A stretch of DNA of 64,000 bases, from the NCBI GenBank assembly GCA_021521415.1, contig JAIQDT010003796.1, forward strand, positions 1 through 64,000, in the 5' to 3' direction. Shown here piece by piece: positions 1 through 12,848 of the stretch. The stretch is from Bidens hawaiensis (lineage: Eukaryota; Streptophyta; Magnoliopsida; Asterales; Asteraceae). A program made the translations under genes and the position numbers. The notes beneath the pieces were generated by a model. The model searched no databases, was not told the DNA's origin, and saw only the letters and a list, made by a program, of their open reading frames with translations. How positions within the stretch are numbered: the first letter of the stretch is position 1; each line of letters begins with the position of its first letter.

Positions 1-2103
1 GCATTAAGCGCGGTTCTAACCATCGAACGAGACAAAGTTCAGGTACTCGTTTATTTCTTTAGTAAAACACTAAAACTGGCAGAGATCAAATATCCTCCTT
101 TGGAAAAACTTGCTCTGGCCTTAATTCAAACGGCCAGAAGACTTCGAAGGTACTTTCAAGCACACCCTATACAAGTAGTCACTGACCAACCAATCAAAAG
201 TGTGCTTGAAAAACCCGAAAATTCAGGCCGATTGACCAAATGGGCTGTGGAACTAGGTGAACATAACATCACCTATGTCCCAAGAAAAGCTATAAAAGCC
301 CAAGTCTTGGCGGACTTCATTGTAGAAATCCCGAAGCAAGTCATTCCTGAAATACACGCAACTGCCACTGAACCTTCTGACCCTGAAGCCTGGAAGCTTT
401 TTACCGATGGGGCTTCCAGCATCGAAGGGTCAGGAGCTGGGCTCATTTTAATCAACCCTGAAGGGTTAGAATTTACATATGCTCTTCGACTTGAATTTCA
501 GACCACCAACAACGAAGCTGAATACGAAGCATTGATCGCTGGTCTAAAGATTGCCAAAGAGATGACGATCCAGAAGCTACAAGTCTTCACAGACTCGTTG
601 CTTGTTTCAAGTCAAGTCAATGATAGCTATATAGCAAAAGAGCCCAACATGAAGAAGTATCGTGAAAAGGCAAAAGGGTTGATGACCACATTTCAAGAAT
701 GCACTATCAAGCAAGTTCCAAGATCACAGAACAAAAGAGCCGATGCCTTGAGCAAACTAGCATCCCTCACATTTGCACACCTCACCAAGAAAGTTTTGGT
801 GGAAGTGTTGAAAACTCCTTCAATCCAATAACTGGAGGTTCAAGATGTAATCACTGAAGAAGGTCCAAGTTGGATGACTCCCATAGAAAAGTTCCTCAAA
901 AATGGTGAGTTACCTTTGGACCAGACATAGGCTGAAAGGGTTCGAATCAAGTCCAGACAGTATGTGTTGCAAGGAGAAATCCTTTATAAAAAGGCCTACC
1001 TTGCACCACTACTGAGATGTGTAGGCCCTGAACAAAGTCAATATCTGATCAAAGAGGTTCACGAGGGGATATGTGAAGCTCATTTTGGGCCAAGAACAGT
1101 GGTTGCAAAATTGATGAACCTTGGATACTTCTGGCCCACCATGCACTGAGATGCAACGGAACAACTCAAGAAGTGTGAAGCTTGTCAGATTCATGCACCG
1201 GTTCCCAAAAGTCCTAAACACGATCTAGTCCCCATCTCCCCGGCTTGGCCATTTCACAAATGGGGAATGAATATTGTTGGTCCATTCCCACCGGCCAAGG
1301 GTGGGGTAAAATTTTTTCTAGTAGCTATTGACTACTTTACCAAGTGGCCTGAAGTCAAACCACTTGCAAAAATAACGGGCAAACAAGTCATCGACTTCGT
1401 ATGGGAAACCATTATTTGTCGCTATGGGCTGCCAGGAGTGTTAGTCACAGATAATGGGAAGCAATTTGCCGAGAAGCCTTTTAGCACATGGTGCAAGGAA
1501 TTCAGAATCACCCAAGTGTTCAGCTCGGTTGCTTACCCACAATCCAACGGCCAAGTTGAAAGAACAAACAGAACCATTGTAGAAGGAATCAAAACAAGGC
1601 TGGGAAGGCACAACAACAATTGGCTTGAAGAACTCCCAAATGTTCTATGGGCAATAAGAACAACCAAAAAAACAAGCCACGAACGAACACCTTACAGCCT
1701 AGTGTTCGGATCAGAAGCTGTAATTCCAGCCGAAGTTGGAGTTGTGACTCAAAGAACACTCAACATGGATCTCGAATCAAACAACAATGAGACCATGTTG
1801 AATTTGCAACTCCTTGAAGAAGTTTGTGATCAAGCCGCAATTCAAGAGGCTAAATACAAGCAGAAAATGGAAGCTTATTACAATACAAGAGTGAAACATG
1901 AACGTTTCAAGCCTGGAGACCTTGTACTCTGAAACAACGAGGCCAGCAAGAAAGAAAATCAAGGAAAGCTTGGCCCAAAGTGGGAAGGACCATACACAAT
2001 CCTTGAAGCTCACAAGAGTGGATCCTACAAGCTGGCCGACACAGAAGGCAAAAAGCTTCCAAGACACTGGAACGGAAAAACCCTTAAAAGGTTCCATGCC
2101 TAG
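1..2103 (+). pseudogene. Ty3/gypsy (Tat type) pol fragment: RNase H, archaeal-type RNase H, integrase
   Basis: The window opens inside this reading frame, so gag, protease and most of the reverse transcriptase lie outside. Frame 1 reads continuously through the end of RT/RNase H, then a second RNase H (FTDGASS near 400-420, NNEAEYEAL near 510), which marks the Tat lineage, then integrase with its HHCC finger (VHEGIC near 1055, CEACQ near 1175) and core (VTDNG near 1445, NGQVERTN near 1550). In-frame stops at 829-831, 928-930, 1147-1149 and 1930-1932 break it; the natural end is TAG at 2101-2103. The first integrase catalytic Asp is replaced by Asn (codon 1270-1272, WGMNIVGP). All lesions are substitutions and no frameshift is seen. 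This is a dead copy, clearly diverged from the element at 22469-34655. Confidence 0.9.
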
Positions 2104-2845
2104 TCAAAGTCTTAAAAAATGTATTTCAAGAGATGTATAATTCTCCTTTTTGTGAACATCAACCTCTTGAATGAATGATAAAGTTTTTGTCATAACTTGT
2201 CTTTACTATCCTATAATCAGATTGAGAACCTAGCAAGAAACTCCATGGCAAGGGCCATGTAAGGGGATGTGCTCCCAGGCCACATCGCTCAATAGGTTCA
2301 AGGGTTAAATGGATTTATATAAGGGGTGAGTTCCTATGTCAATTAACTCCATGAGACTTAGAAAAATTTTCAACTAAAACTTGTCTCATAGACGGGTCTG
2401 AACAGCCTACATCAATTCGTTCCTTAAGCTTTGAAAAAGTTTACGAAACAAAAACATACACTAAGTAGTGATACAAAGGATAGTCAACATGTGCTTTTTA
2501 CCTAATGAAGCCTTGAAGCTAAAGTGACTGCAGCACTAAAACTTCTAAAGGAAAGTTAGTTAAAATCACATCAAACTAACAAGACAAGCAACCAATACAC
2601 AAATACATAGAACATCATAGTTCATAAACAAGGCCATTCCAAGGCGATAACTAACAACATTCTACATAACAAGCCAATTAAGGCTAAACAAGGAAATCAC
2701 AAGGATTCCCAAGAAAATGTTCAAAGGGCCAAAAAGGCCAAACACAACCACAAGGCATAAACTTTAAGAGTTTCATGCCAAACCTACATTGTTTAAGATT
2801 ACATAACATTGTTTTAAGGTGCTAAGAAAGCTACGAATCAAGTAT
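2104..2845. other. spacer between convergent pol and antisense gene of element 1
   Basis: This 742-bp AT-rich non-coding stretch separates the pol stop from the stop of the antisense gene. No reading frame or tandem repeat is convincing. It corresponds in position to the 835-bp spacer at 27514-28348 of the younger element, but that one holds a tandem repeat and this one does not. Confidence 0.6.
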
Positions 2846-5031
2846 TTAAACATCAGAAATAGGCTTCGAAGTACTAGCCTTACCACCCTTAACACTTTTA
2901 CCCTTCTTGGACTTCTTGACTTGTGGGGCAACATCAGCAACAGCTGAGCCTTCAAGGCTTGCAACATGAGATCCGTCGCTGCCCCCAGATAAAGTTTCTT
3001 CACTGTCACCTAAACGGGAGCACTTTTTCGACAAGGACTCGAGCACCTCTTTAACAGCCTTCTCATCGAGGCCGGCTGGCTTCAAACCCTGCAACACAGA
3101 AAGAGGCTTACCAAAGCATGATGACACTTCACCCACATAAGGGTAAGTGAGCCTCTCCATGGCATGAACCGACTCCATAAAAAGCTTGTAAGCATCGCGG
3201 TTGAACAGGGGAGATTTCTCAATAGGCTGGCCAGACTCGTGATAGCTACAACCGGCAACGAAGCCCAAATGCTTACCATGGGCCAACAGCTTCGTGTACA
3301 CACCGCCCAACACCGAGTTGAATTCACTAGAATGAAGCAAATAAGCCACAACCTGTTGAAACCCATGTTCAATCAGCCACTTGTTGTCATCAGAGGTCTG
3401 GGTGATCGAAGCCTTTAAACCTTCTTTCTCCATCTCAAAAGCCCTTCTCTGCACCTCAAAGGCTTCCCGGTCAGCATTCAACTTGGCCCTATCAGCCTCT
3501 ATGGCTTTCTTCAACCCTGTCAGCTCAATCTCATGACCGCGAGACAACTCATTAATCTTCTCAACATAACCTTCCTCTTTCCTCGAAAAACCTTCAATCT
3601 CCTTTTTGTCATCTCCATCATAGAAGCTTTCATTCCCTCCTTCTTCTTCATAAACTCCTCATACTCCTCCATCGCTTTTCGAAAACGAGTAACACCCTCT
3701 GCCAAAAGGGCAGAAACGTTACAAGAATTCAAAATCAGCCTGGACAAAAGGGAATCACCCTCCATCTTGGAAATAGTATCACGAGCCCCTGGAGGAGGGA
3801 AATTGGCTAACGCGTCAGCACACACTTCGGGATCTTTGAAGCTATCCCCAACCTTGACACTCCACTCTAGCACATAAACCGCATTGCCATCCAACCCTTG
3901 AACCACAAACATCACAGCTTTCTTCCCAACCGATTTCCCTTTCTTAGAAATCACCAACCCCTGCTCCTTCTCAACTTCCATAGTTGGACCTTGGTCTTCA
4001 GAAACCTGAATATCATCACTAACTTCAACTGGTTCACAAGAAGATGAAGTGCCAACAGACTTCAGCAAACGTCGTGTGGAACGACGGGTAGAAGATTTCA
4101 GAACAGCGGTCTTGGTGAACCCTGTAACGTTTGCAACCCCAGCATACTCAGCATCCTCAAATCGACCCTCCTTCCCTCGAACAACCGAATCCTCCCCAAC
4201 AGTAGCGGCAACATCAGTAAACACAACATCCGAAGTGTCATCACTTTTCAAAAAGTCTAAGGCAGACATAACTACAAAATACAAAGGAAAATCATCAGCA
4301 AACACATCGACAAGATAAAGCAAGTACATGATAAACAAATGCATACCCTTATCATCCCTCATAAGCACGGGATCCTGATTAGGCTTATCCCAAAGTTTGC
4401 TAATTCCTAATAACATGAGAAGGTGTTCGGGAAAAGGACGAAGATGTGACGGACACTCTCTAATACGTTTCAAAAACAAATCATTCAAATTCGATTCGGC
4501 AGGCTCAGGCTCGTTTAGAACGGCCTCGGGTTGTCTCCAAACGGGTTTAAACTGAAGGATAGAATAGAAAACAAAGAAAAAACGGTCTTTTCAAGAACCG
4601 AGGGCCGTAACCGCCGAAGAAACCAAACACGTCTCAACCTTTGTGTGTTCAAAAGTATACCAATCACCGTTCTTTGCTAAACGAAAGAAACGGCGAAAAC
4701 TCAACAACGAAGGGTCATAACCTAGGGCTCTACACAAAACCTCAAAATGCAACACCCTAGCAAGCCCTAAAGGATGGATTTGACCGAACGATATACGGTA
4801 ATATTCCAAAACATTCAAAACGAAAACTGAAAACGGGTGTCGGAAATTGGAAAATTCAAAGTGATGGCAATATAAAGCAATGAAGCCCGCCGGACAACGA
4901 TCAATCGAAGAATCGACCGGCGGAGCAACTGGTTTGTACTTTAACTCTATTCCCCATTCAATACAGAACGATTCAACCTCTTCTTGGGTAAATCGGGAAA
5001 AACTGCTCGAAAGATCCTTTTTGGCAACCAT
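2846..5031 (-). pseudogene. antisense extra gene of Tat-type element 1 (putative gypsy-type transposase domain plus coiled coil), broken
   Basis: Runs opposite to pol and converges on it. From ATG at 5031 the N-terminal ~180 residues match the same domain as the antisense gene at 24539-27513 (shared pattern: FRHPFS, then IHPLGLARVLHFE, then FFRL), the family described as putative gypsy-type transposon domain (PF04195-like). An in-frame TGA at 4591-4593 is followed by the same frame. A 75-bp GT-AG intron (4346-4272) sits where intron 1 of the other copy lies. Then come an acidic, Ser/Thr-rich linker, a YVLEW-SVKVGDSF segment, and a coiled coil (MEEYEEFMKKKEG). The frame shifts by one base in an A-run (plus-strand TTTTT near 3603-3607) and continues as MSRGHEIELTGL to TAA near 2846. 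Introns 2-4 of the other copy are absent here. Function is unknown. Confidence 0.75.
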
Positions 5032-5311
5032 AATTTTGAAGAAAAGTGAAGGATCGAAACTAACCTGGTAGCGGATTGAATAAAACTTGAAGGTGTTTAT
5101 GGTAGAAATTGTTAAAGAAATCTGGAAGAAAGTGAATAGTTATCCCATTGATAACTATTAATGAAAAAACAGTTATTGGAAACCACAATCTGACAGTTAC
5201 AATCACATCAACTGTCACATCAATAATTCAAAAAACAACCAAAACTGAACAAAGCTCCGAAGCCCACAAGCCTTGAAGCCTTTAAGCAATAAACAAAATG
5301 TGCCAGACTTT
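5032..5311. other. presumed 5' region of antisense gene 1
   Basis: This AT-rich stretch lies upstream of ATG 5031 on the minus strand. I see no clear TATA box, unlike the equivalent region at 24414-24421. It ends where homology to the copia LTR begins. The 3' LTR expected for element 1 is not recognisable, so a rearrangement breakpoint probably lies near 5311. Confidence 0.45.
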
Positions 5312-6093
5312 GCTGTCATTCCTTCTAGAAACCCTAAATGCTAAAACATATTCAAATTACATATTCAGAAATAATCCTAAGTGTAAAACAAGTCTTCTGG
5401 GTAGGCTTTGCATCAATTTTGTCTTTCCGAGTATCATAACTTGGTAACATAGAAGTGTGCTCAAGATCAGTTTCCGGGTAGACTTTTCTTGAAGAGTATT
5501 TTACCAAGTAAAATACTCACCGGGTAGACTTCAATCTTCTTGACTTTGCCCGACAAACCCTTACGAGCAACCTTGTTCTTCAATGGTCCCTTCAACCCTT
5601 TGCTAGAAGATAGCTTATTAGCAAAGTATGCTTGGTAGCGCTGTTCCTTGCTTGAGTTGAACCTTTCCCGATGATTCTTAAGATATTCCATCAAGACATC
5701 AAGCATAATTGGACCATACTTATTAATGAATACCTTGCCCGGTCTTCCAATTACTTGGCTTCTTGATCTTGGTTAGCCTAAAGCTTACTGTGGAGTGAAC
5801 TTTACTTTGCTATGAAGAACAGACTTGCTTGATAAAGTGATCCTTGCCCGGATAAGCATAAACTAGTGAACCATGCCCGGTAATACACTAATTTGTAAAC
5901 CCTGCCCGGATATCAACTAAAGAAGACTTCAACAAGATAACCCTGCCCGATAGACAGAATATCGTACCCGGCTAAGTGAAAGCTTTCTCGGAAGTCTAAG
6001 GTGTGCCCGGATCCATACTTAGTCATTTCTGAGGAGGTTGAGAAGATTCCAATATTTCATCTGATCAATTTTGGGTCAAATCTTGACTCAACA
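5312..6093 (-). mobile_element. truncated copia-type LTR, inverted relative to the copy at 18767
   Basis: On the minus strand the sequence starts TGTTGAGTCAAG at 6093 and matches the LTR beginning at 18767 over about 780 bp. Shared landmarks include the TATGGATCCGGG and GGGCAAGG motifs and the tail GGGTTTCTAGAA. The LTR terminus at 6093 abuts the satellite exactly, with no PPT or internal copia sequence between. Homology stops near 5312, just before the TATA box and the R-U5 part present in the right copy, so this LTR is truncated at its distal end. Confidence 0.8.
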
Positions 6094-9000
6094 CATATTT
6101 TCAGTCCTGGAGACCTGCATTGAAATTTTTTTTACCCTATGAAAGAATCGGATCGATTTGATGCCCCTACAGCTTTCCCGTGGTTCGTTCGACATTTTGC
6201 TACTACGGCCAAAGGGGTATGTTCAACGTCAGCCCGAAAAAAACCGAGTATGTGACAATTCACCGAAAATGACCATATTTTCAGTCCTGGAGACCTGCAT
6301 TAAATGTTTTATGACGCTACGAATGAATTGGATCGATTTGATGTCCATAGAACTTTCCCGTGGCCCGTTAGAAATTTTGCTACTACAGCCAAATAGGTAT
6401 GTTCACCGTCAGCTCTAAAAAACTGTGTATGAGGCTATTCACCCAAAATGACCATATTTTCAGTCCTTGAGACCTGCATCGCATATTTTATGACCCTACG
6501 AAAGAATCAGATCGATTTGATGTCCCCAGAGCTTTCCCGTGGCCCGTTCGAAATTTTCCTACTACGGCGAAAGAGGTATGTTTTACGTCAGCCCCAAAAA
6601 ACTAAGTATGAGGCTATTCACCGAAAATGACCATATTTTCAGTCCTGGAGACTTGCATCGAATATTTTATAACCCTACGAAAGAATCGGATCGATTTGAT
6701 GTCCCTAAAGCTTTCCCGTGGCCCGTTCGAAATTTTATACTACGACCAAAGGGGTATGTTCACCGTCAGCCTTAAAAAACTGAGTATGGGGCTACTCAAC
6801 GAAAATGATCGTATTTTCAGTTCAACAGACCTGCATCGTATATTTTATGACCCACGAAAGAATCAGATCGATTTGATGTACCTAGAGCTTTCCCGTGGCC
6901 CGTTCGAAATTTTGCAATTATGGCCAGAGGGGTATGTTCATCGTCAGCCCGAAAAATACTGAGTTTGTGGCTATTCAACGTAAATTACCATATTTTCAGT
7001 CCTGGAGACCTGCATCAAATATTTTATGACCCTACGAATGAATTGGATCGATTTGATGTACATAGAACTTTCCCGTGGCCCGTTCGAAATTTTGCTACTG
7101 TGGCCAGAGAGGTATGTTCACCGTCTGCTCTAAAAAACTGTGTATGAGGCTATTCACCAAAAATAACCATATTTTCAGTCCTGGAGACCTGTATAGAATA
7201 TTTTATGACCCTACGAAAGAATAGGATCGATTTGATGTCCCTACAGCTTTCCCGTGGCCCGTTCGAAATTTTGCTACTACGGCCAAAGGGGTATGTTCAC
7301 CGTCAGCCCGAAAAAACTGAGTATGGGGCTATTCACCGAAAATGACCATATTTCCAGTCCTGGAGATCTGCATCAAATATTTTTTGACCCTACGATAGAA
7401 TCAGATCGATTTGATGTCCATAGAGCTTTTTCGTGGCCCGTTCGAAATTTTGCTACTACGGCCAAAGGGGTATGTTTACCTTCAGCCCGAAAAAACTGAG
7501 AATGTGGCTATTCACCGAAAATGACCATATTTTCAGTCCTGAAGACCTGTATCGAATATTTTATGACCCAACGAAAGAATCGGATCGATTTTATGTCCCT
7601 ACAGCTTTCTCGTGGCCCGTTCGAAATTTTGCTACTACGGCCAAAGGGGTATGTTCAACGTCAGCCCGAAAAAAATGAGTATGTGGCTATTCACCGAAAA
7701 TGACCATATTTCCAGTCCTGGAGATCTGCATCAAATATTTTTTGACCCTACGATAGAATCAGATCGATTTGATGTCCATAGAGCTTTTTCGTGGCCCGTT
7801 CGAAATTTTGCTACTACGGCCAAAGGGGTATGTTTACCTTCAGCCCGAAAAAACTGAGAATGTGGCTATTCACCGAAAATGACCATATTTTCAGTCCTGA
7901 AGACCTGTATCGAATATTTTATGACCCAACGAAAGAATCTGATCGATTTTATGTCCCTACAGCTTTCTCGTGGCCCGTTCGAAATTTTGCTACTACGGCC
8001 AAAGGGGTATGTTCAACGTCAGCCCGAAAAAAACCGAGTATGTGACAATTCACCGAAAATGACCATATTTTCAGTCCTGGAGACCTGCATTAAATGTTTT
8101 ATGACGCTACGAATGAATTGGATCGATTTGATGTCCATAGAGCTTTCTCGTGGCCCGTTCGAAATTTTGCTACTACGGCTAAAAAGGTATGTTCACCGTC
8201 AGCTCTAAAAAACTGTGTATGAGGCTATTCACCGAAAATGACCATATTTTCAGTCCTGGAGACCTGTATCGAATATTTTATTACCCAACGAAAGAATCGC
8301 ATCGATATGATGTCTCTACAGCTTTCTTGTGGCCCGTTCGAAATTTTGCTACTACGGCCAAAGGGGTATGTTCACCGTTAGCCCTAAAAAACTGAGTATG
8401 AGGCTATTCACCCAAAATGACCATATTTTCGGTCCTTGAGACCTACATCGAATATTTTATTACCTTACGAAAGAATCGGATCGATTTGATGTCCCTACAA
8501 CTTTCCCGTGGCCCGCTCGAAATTTTGCTACTACGGCCAAAGGGGTATGTTCAACGTCAGCCCGAAAAAAACGAGTATGTGACTATTCACCGAAAATGAC
8601 CATATTTTCAGTCCTGGAGACCTGCATCAAATATTTTATGACCCTACGAATGAATTGGATCGATTTGATGTCCATAGAGCTTTCCTGTGGCCCGTTCGAA
8701 ATTTGCTACTACGGCAAAAGAGGTATGTTCACCGTCAGCTCTAAGAAACTGTGTATGATGCTATTCACCAAAAATAACTATATTTTCAGTCCTGGAGACC
8801 TGTATCGAATATTTTTTAACCCTACGAAAGAATCGGATCGATTTGATGTCAATACAGCTTTCCTGTGCCCGTTCGAAATTTTGCTACTACGGCCAAAGGG
8901 GTAAGTTCACCGTCAGCCCTAAAAAACTGTGTATGAGGCTATTCACCTAAAATGACCATATTTTCTGTTCAGAATACCTGTATCGAATATTTTATAACCC

Positions 9001-11249
9001 TACGAAAGAATCGGATCGATTTGATGTCCCTACAACTTTCCCGTGGGCCGCTCGAAATTTTGCTACTACGGCCAAAGGGGTATGTTCAACGTCAGCCCGA
9101 AAAAAACCGAGTATGTGACAATTCACCGAAAATGACCGTATTTTCAGTTCTGGAGACCTCCATTAAATATTTTATGACCCTACGAATGAATTGGATCGAT
9201 TTGATCTCTATAAAGCTTTCACGTGGCCCGTTCGAAATTTTGCTACTACGGCCAAAGAGGTATGTTCACCGTCAGCTCTAAAAAACTGTGTATGAGGCTA
9301 TTCACCGAAAATGACCATATTTTCAGTCCTGGAGACCTGTATCGATATTTTATGACCCAACGAAAGAATCGCATCGATTTGATGTCCCTACAGCTTTCTT
9401 GTGGCCCGTTCGAAATTTTGCTACTACGGCCAAAGGGGTATGTTCAACGTCAGCCCCAAAAATACGAGTATGTGACTATTCACCGAAAATGACCATATTT
9501 TCAGTCCTGGAGACCTGCATCAAATATTTTATGACCCTACGAATGAATTGGATCGATTTGATGTCCATAGAGCTTTCCTGTGGCCCGTTCGAAATTTTGC
9601 TACTACGGCAAAAGAGGTATGTTCACCGTCAGCTCTAAGAAACTGTGTATGATGCTATTCACCAAAAATAACTATATTTTCAGTCCTGGAGACCTGTATC
9701 GAATATTTTATAACCCTACGAAAGAATCGGATCGATTTGATGTCAATACAGCTTTCCTGTGCCCGTTCGAAATTTTGCTACTACGGCCAAAGGGGTAAGT
9801 TCACCGTCTGCCCTAAAAAACTGTGTATGAGGCTATTCACCTAAAATGACCATATTTTCTGTTCAGAATACCTGTATCGAATATTTTATAACCCAACGAA
9901 AGAATCGGATCGATTTGATGTCCCTACAACTTTCCCGTGGGCCGCTCGAAATTTTGCTACTACGGCCAAAGAGGTATGTTCAACGTCAGCCCGAAAAAAA
10001 CCGAGTATGTGACAATTCACCGAAAATGACCATATTTTCAGTTCTGGAGACCTCCATTAAATATTTTATGACCCTACGAATGAATTGGATCGATTTGATG
10101 TCCATAAAGCTTTCACGTGGTCCGTTTGAAATTTTGCTACTACGGCCAAAGAGGTATGTTCACCGTCAGCTCTAAAAAACTGTGTATGAGGCTATTCACC
10201 GAAAATGACCATATTTTCAGTCCTGGAGACCTGTATCGAATATTTTATGACCCAACGAAAGAATCGCATCGATTTGATGTCCCTACAGCTTTCTTGTGGC
10301 CCGTTCGAAATTTTGCTACTACGGCCAAAGGGGTATGTTCACCGTTAGCCCTAAAAAACTGAGTATGAGGCTATTCACCCAAAATGACCATATTTTCGGT
10401 TCTTGAGACCTACATCGAATATTTTATTACCCTACGAAAGAATCGGATCGATTTGATGTCCCTACAACGTTCCCGTGGCCCGCTCGAAATTTTGCTAATA
10501 CGGCCAAAGGGGTATGTTCAACGTCAGCCCGAAAAAAATGAGTATGTGGCTATTCACCGAAAATGACCATATTATCAGTCCTGGAGACCTGCATCAAATA
10601 TTTTATTACCCTACGAATGAATTGGATCGATTTGATGTCCATAGAGCTTTCCTGTGGCCCGTTCGAAATTTTGCTACTACGGCCAAAGAGGTATGTTCAC
10701 CGTCAGCTCTAAAAAACTGTGTATGATGCTATTCACCAAAAATAACTATATTTTCAGTCCTAGAGACCTTTATCGAATATTTTATGACCCTACGAAAGAA
10801 TCAGATCGATTTGATGTCAATACAGCTTTCCCGTGGCCCGTTCGAAGTTTTGCTACTACGGCCAAAGGGGTATGTTCACCATCAGCCTGAAAAAATTGAG
10901 TATGGGGCTATTCTCCGAAAATAACCATATTTCCAGTCCTGGAGACCTGCATCAAATATTTATTAACCCTACGATATAATCAGATCGATTTGATGTCCCT
11001 AGAGCTTTCCCGTGGCCCGTTCGAAATTTTGCTACTACGGCTAAAGGGGTATGTTCACCGTCAGCCTTAAAAAACTGAGTATGGGGCTATTCACCGAAAA
11101 TGATCGTATTTTCAGTTCAAGAGACCTGCATCGAATATTTTATGACCCCACGAAAGAATCGGATCGATTTGATATACCTAGAGCATTCCCGTGGCCCGTT
11201 CGAAATTTTACAATTACGGCCAGAGGGGTATGTTCACCGTCAACCCGAA

Positions 11250-12848
11250 AAATACTGAGTTTGTGGCTATTCACCGAAATTGACCATATTTTCAGTCCTG
11301 TAGACCAACATCAAATATTTTATGACCCTACAAATGAATTGGATCGATTTGATGTCCATAGAGCTTTCCTGTGGCCCGTTCGAAATTTTGCTACTACGGC
11401 CAAAAAGGTATGTTCACCGTCAGCTCTAAAATACTGTGTATGATGCTATTCACCAAAAATGACTATATTTTCAGTCCTGGAGACCTGTATCGAATATTTA
11501 ATGACCCTACGAAAGAATCGGATCGATTTGATGTCAATACAGCTTTCCCGTGGCCCGTTCTAAATTTTGCTACTACGGCCAAATGGGTATGTTCACCATC
11601 AGCCCGAAAAAACTGAGTATGGGGCTATTCACCGAAAATGACCATATTTCCAGTCAATGGAGACCTGCATCGAATATTTATTAACCCTACGATATAATCA
11701 GATCGATTTGATGTCCCTAGAGCTTTCCCGTGGCCCGTTCGAAATTTTGCTACTACGGCCAAAGGGGTATGTTCACCGTCAGCCTTAAAAAACTGAGTAG
11801 GGGGCTACTCAACGAAAATGATCGTATTTTCAGTTCAAGAGACCTGCATCGAATATTTTATGACCCCACGAAAGAATCAGATCGATTTGATGTACCTAGA
11901 GCTTTCCCGTGGCCCGTTCGAAATTTTGCAATTACGGCCAGAGGGGTATGTTCACCGTCAACCCGAAAAATACTGAGTTTGTTGCTATTCACTGAAAATG
12001 ACCATATTTTCAGTCCTGTAGACCAACATCAAATATTTTATGACCCTACAAATGAATTGGATCGATTTGATGTCCATAGAGCTTTCCTGTGGCCCGTTCG
12101 AAATTTTGCTACTACGGCCAAAGACGTATGTTCACCGTCAGCTCTAAAAAACTGTGTATGATGCTATTCACCATAAATGACTATATTTTCAGTCCTGGAG
12201 ACCTGTATCGAATATTTAATGACCCTACGAAAGAATCGGATCGATTTGATGTCAATACAGCTTTCCCGTGGCCCGTTCGAAATTTTGCTACTACGGCCAA
12301 ATGGGTATGTTCACCATCAGCCCGAAAAAACTGAGTATTGGGCTATTCACCGAAAATGACTATATTTCCAGTCCTGGAGACCTGCATCGAATATTTATTA
12401 ACCCTAAGATATAATCAGATCGATTTGATGTCCCTAGAGCTTTCCCGTGGCCCGTTAGAAATTTTGCTACAACGGCCAAAGGCGTCAGCCTTAAAAAACT
12501 GAGTATGGGGCTACTCAACGAAAATGATCGTATTTTCAGTTCAAGAGATCTGCATCGAATATTTTATGACCCCACGAAAGAATCGGATCGATTTGATGTC
12601 CCTAGAGATTTCCCGTGGCCCGTTCGAAATTTTGCTACTACGGCCAAAGGGGTATGTTCACCGTCAGCCCGAAAAATACTGAGTTTGTGGCTATTCACCG
12701 AAAATGACCATATTTTCAGTCCTGAAGATCTGCATCAAATATTTTATGACCCGACGAATGAATTGGATCGATTTGATGTCCATAGAATTTTCCCGTGGCC
12801 CTTTCGAAATTTTGCTACTACGGCCAAATAGGTATGTTCACAATCAGC
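11250..12848 (+). repeat. higher-order block A of the satellite (about 9 monomers)
   Basis: This block is repeated almost exactly at 14467-16064, offset about 3216 bp (18 monomers). Both copies carry the same oddities, such as the shortened monomer with AAAGGCGTCAGCC near 12478 and 15694. Matching positions include 11730 with 14946, 12089 with 15305 and 12505 with 15721. Confidence 0.8.
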
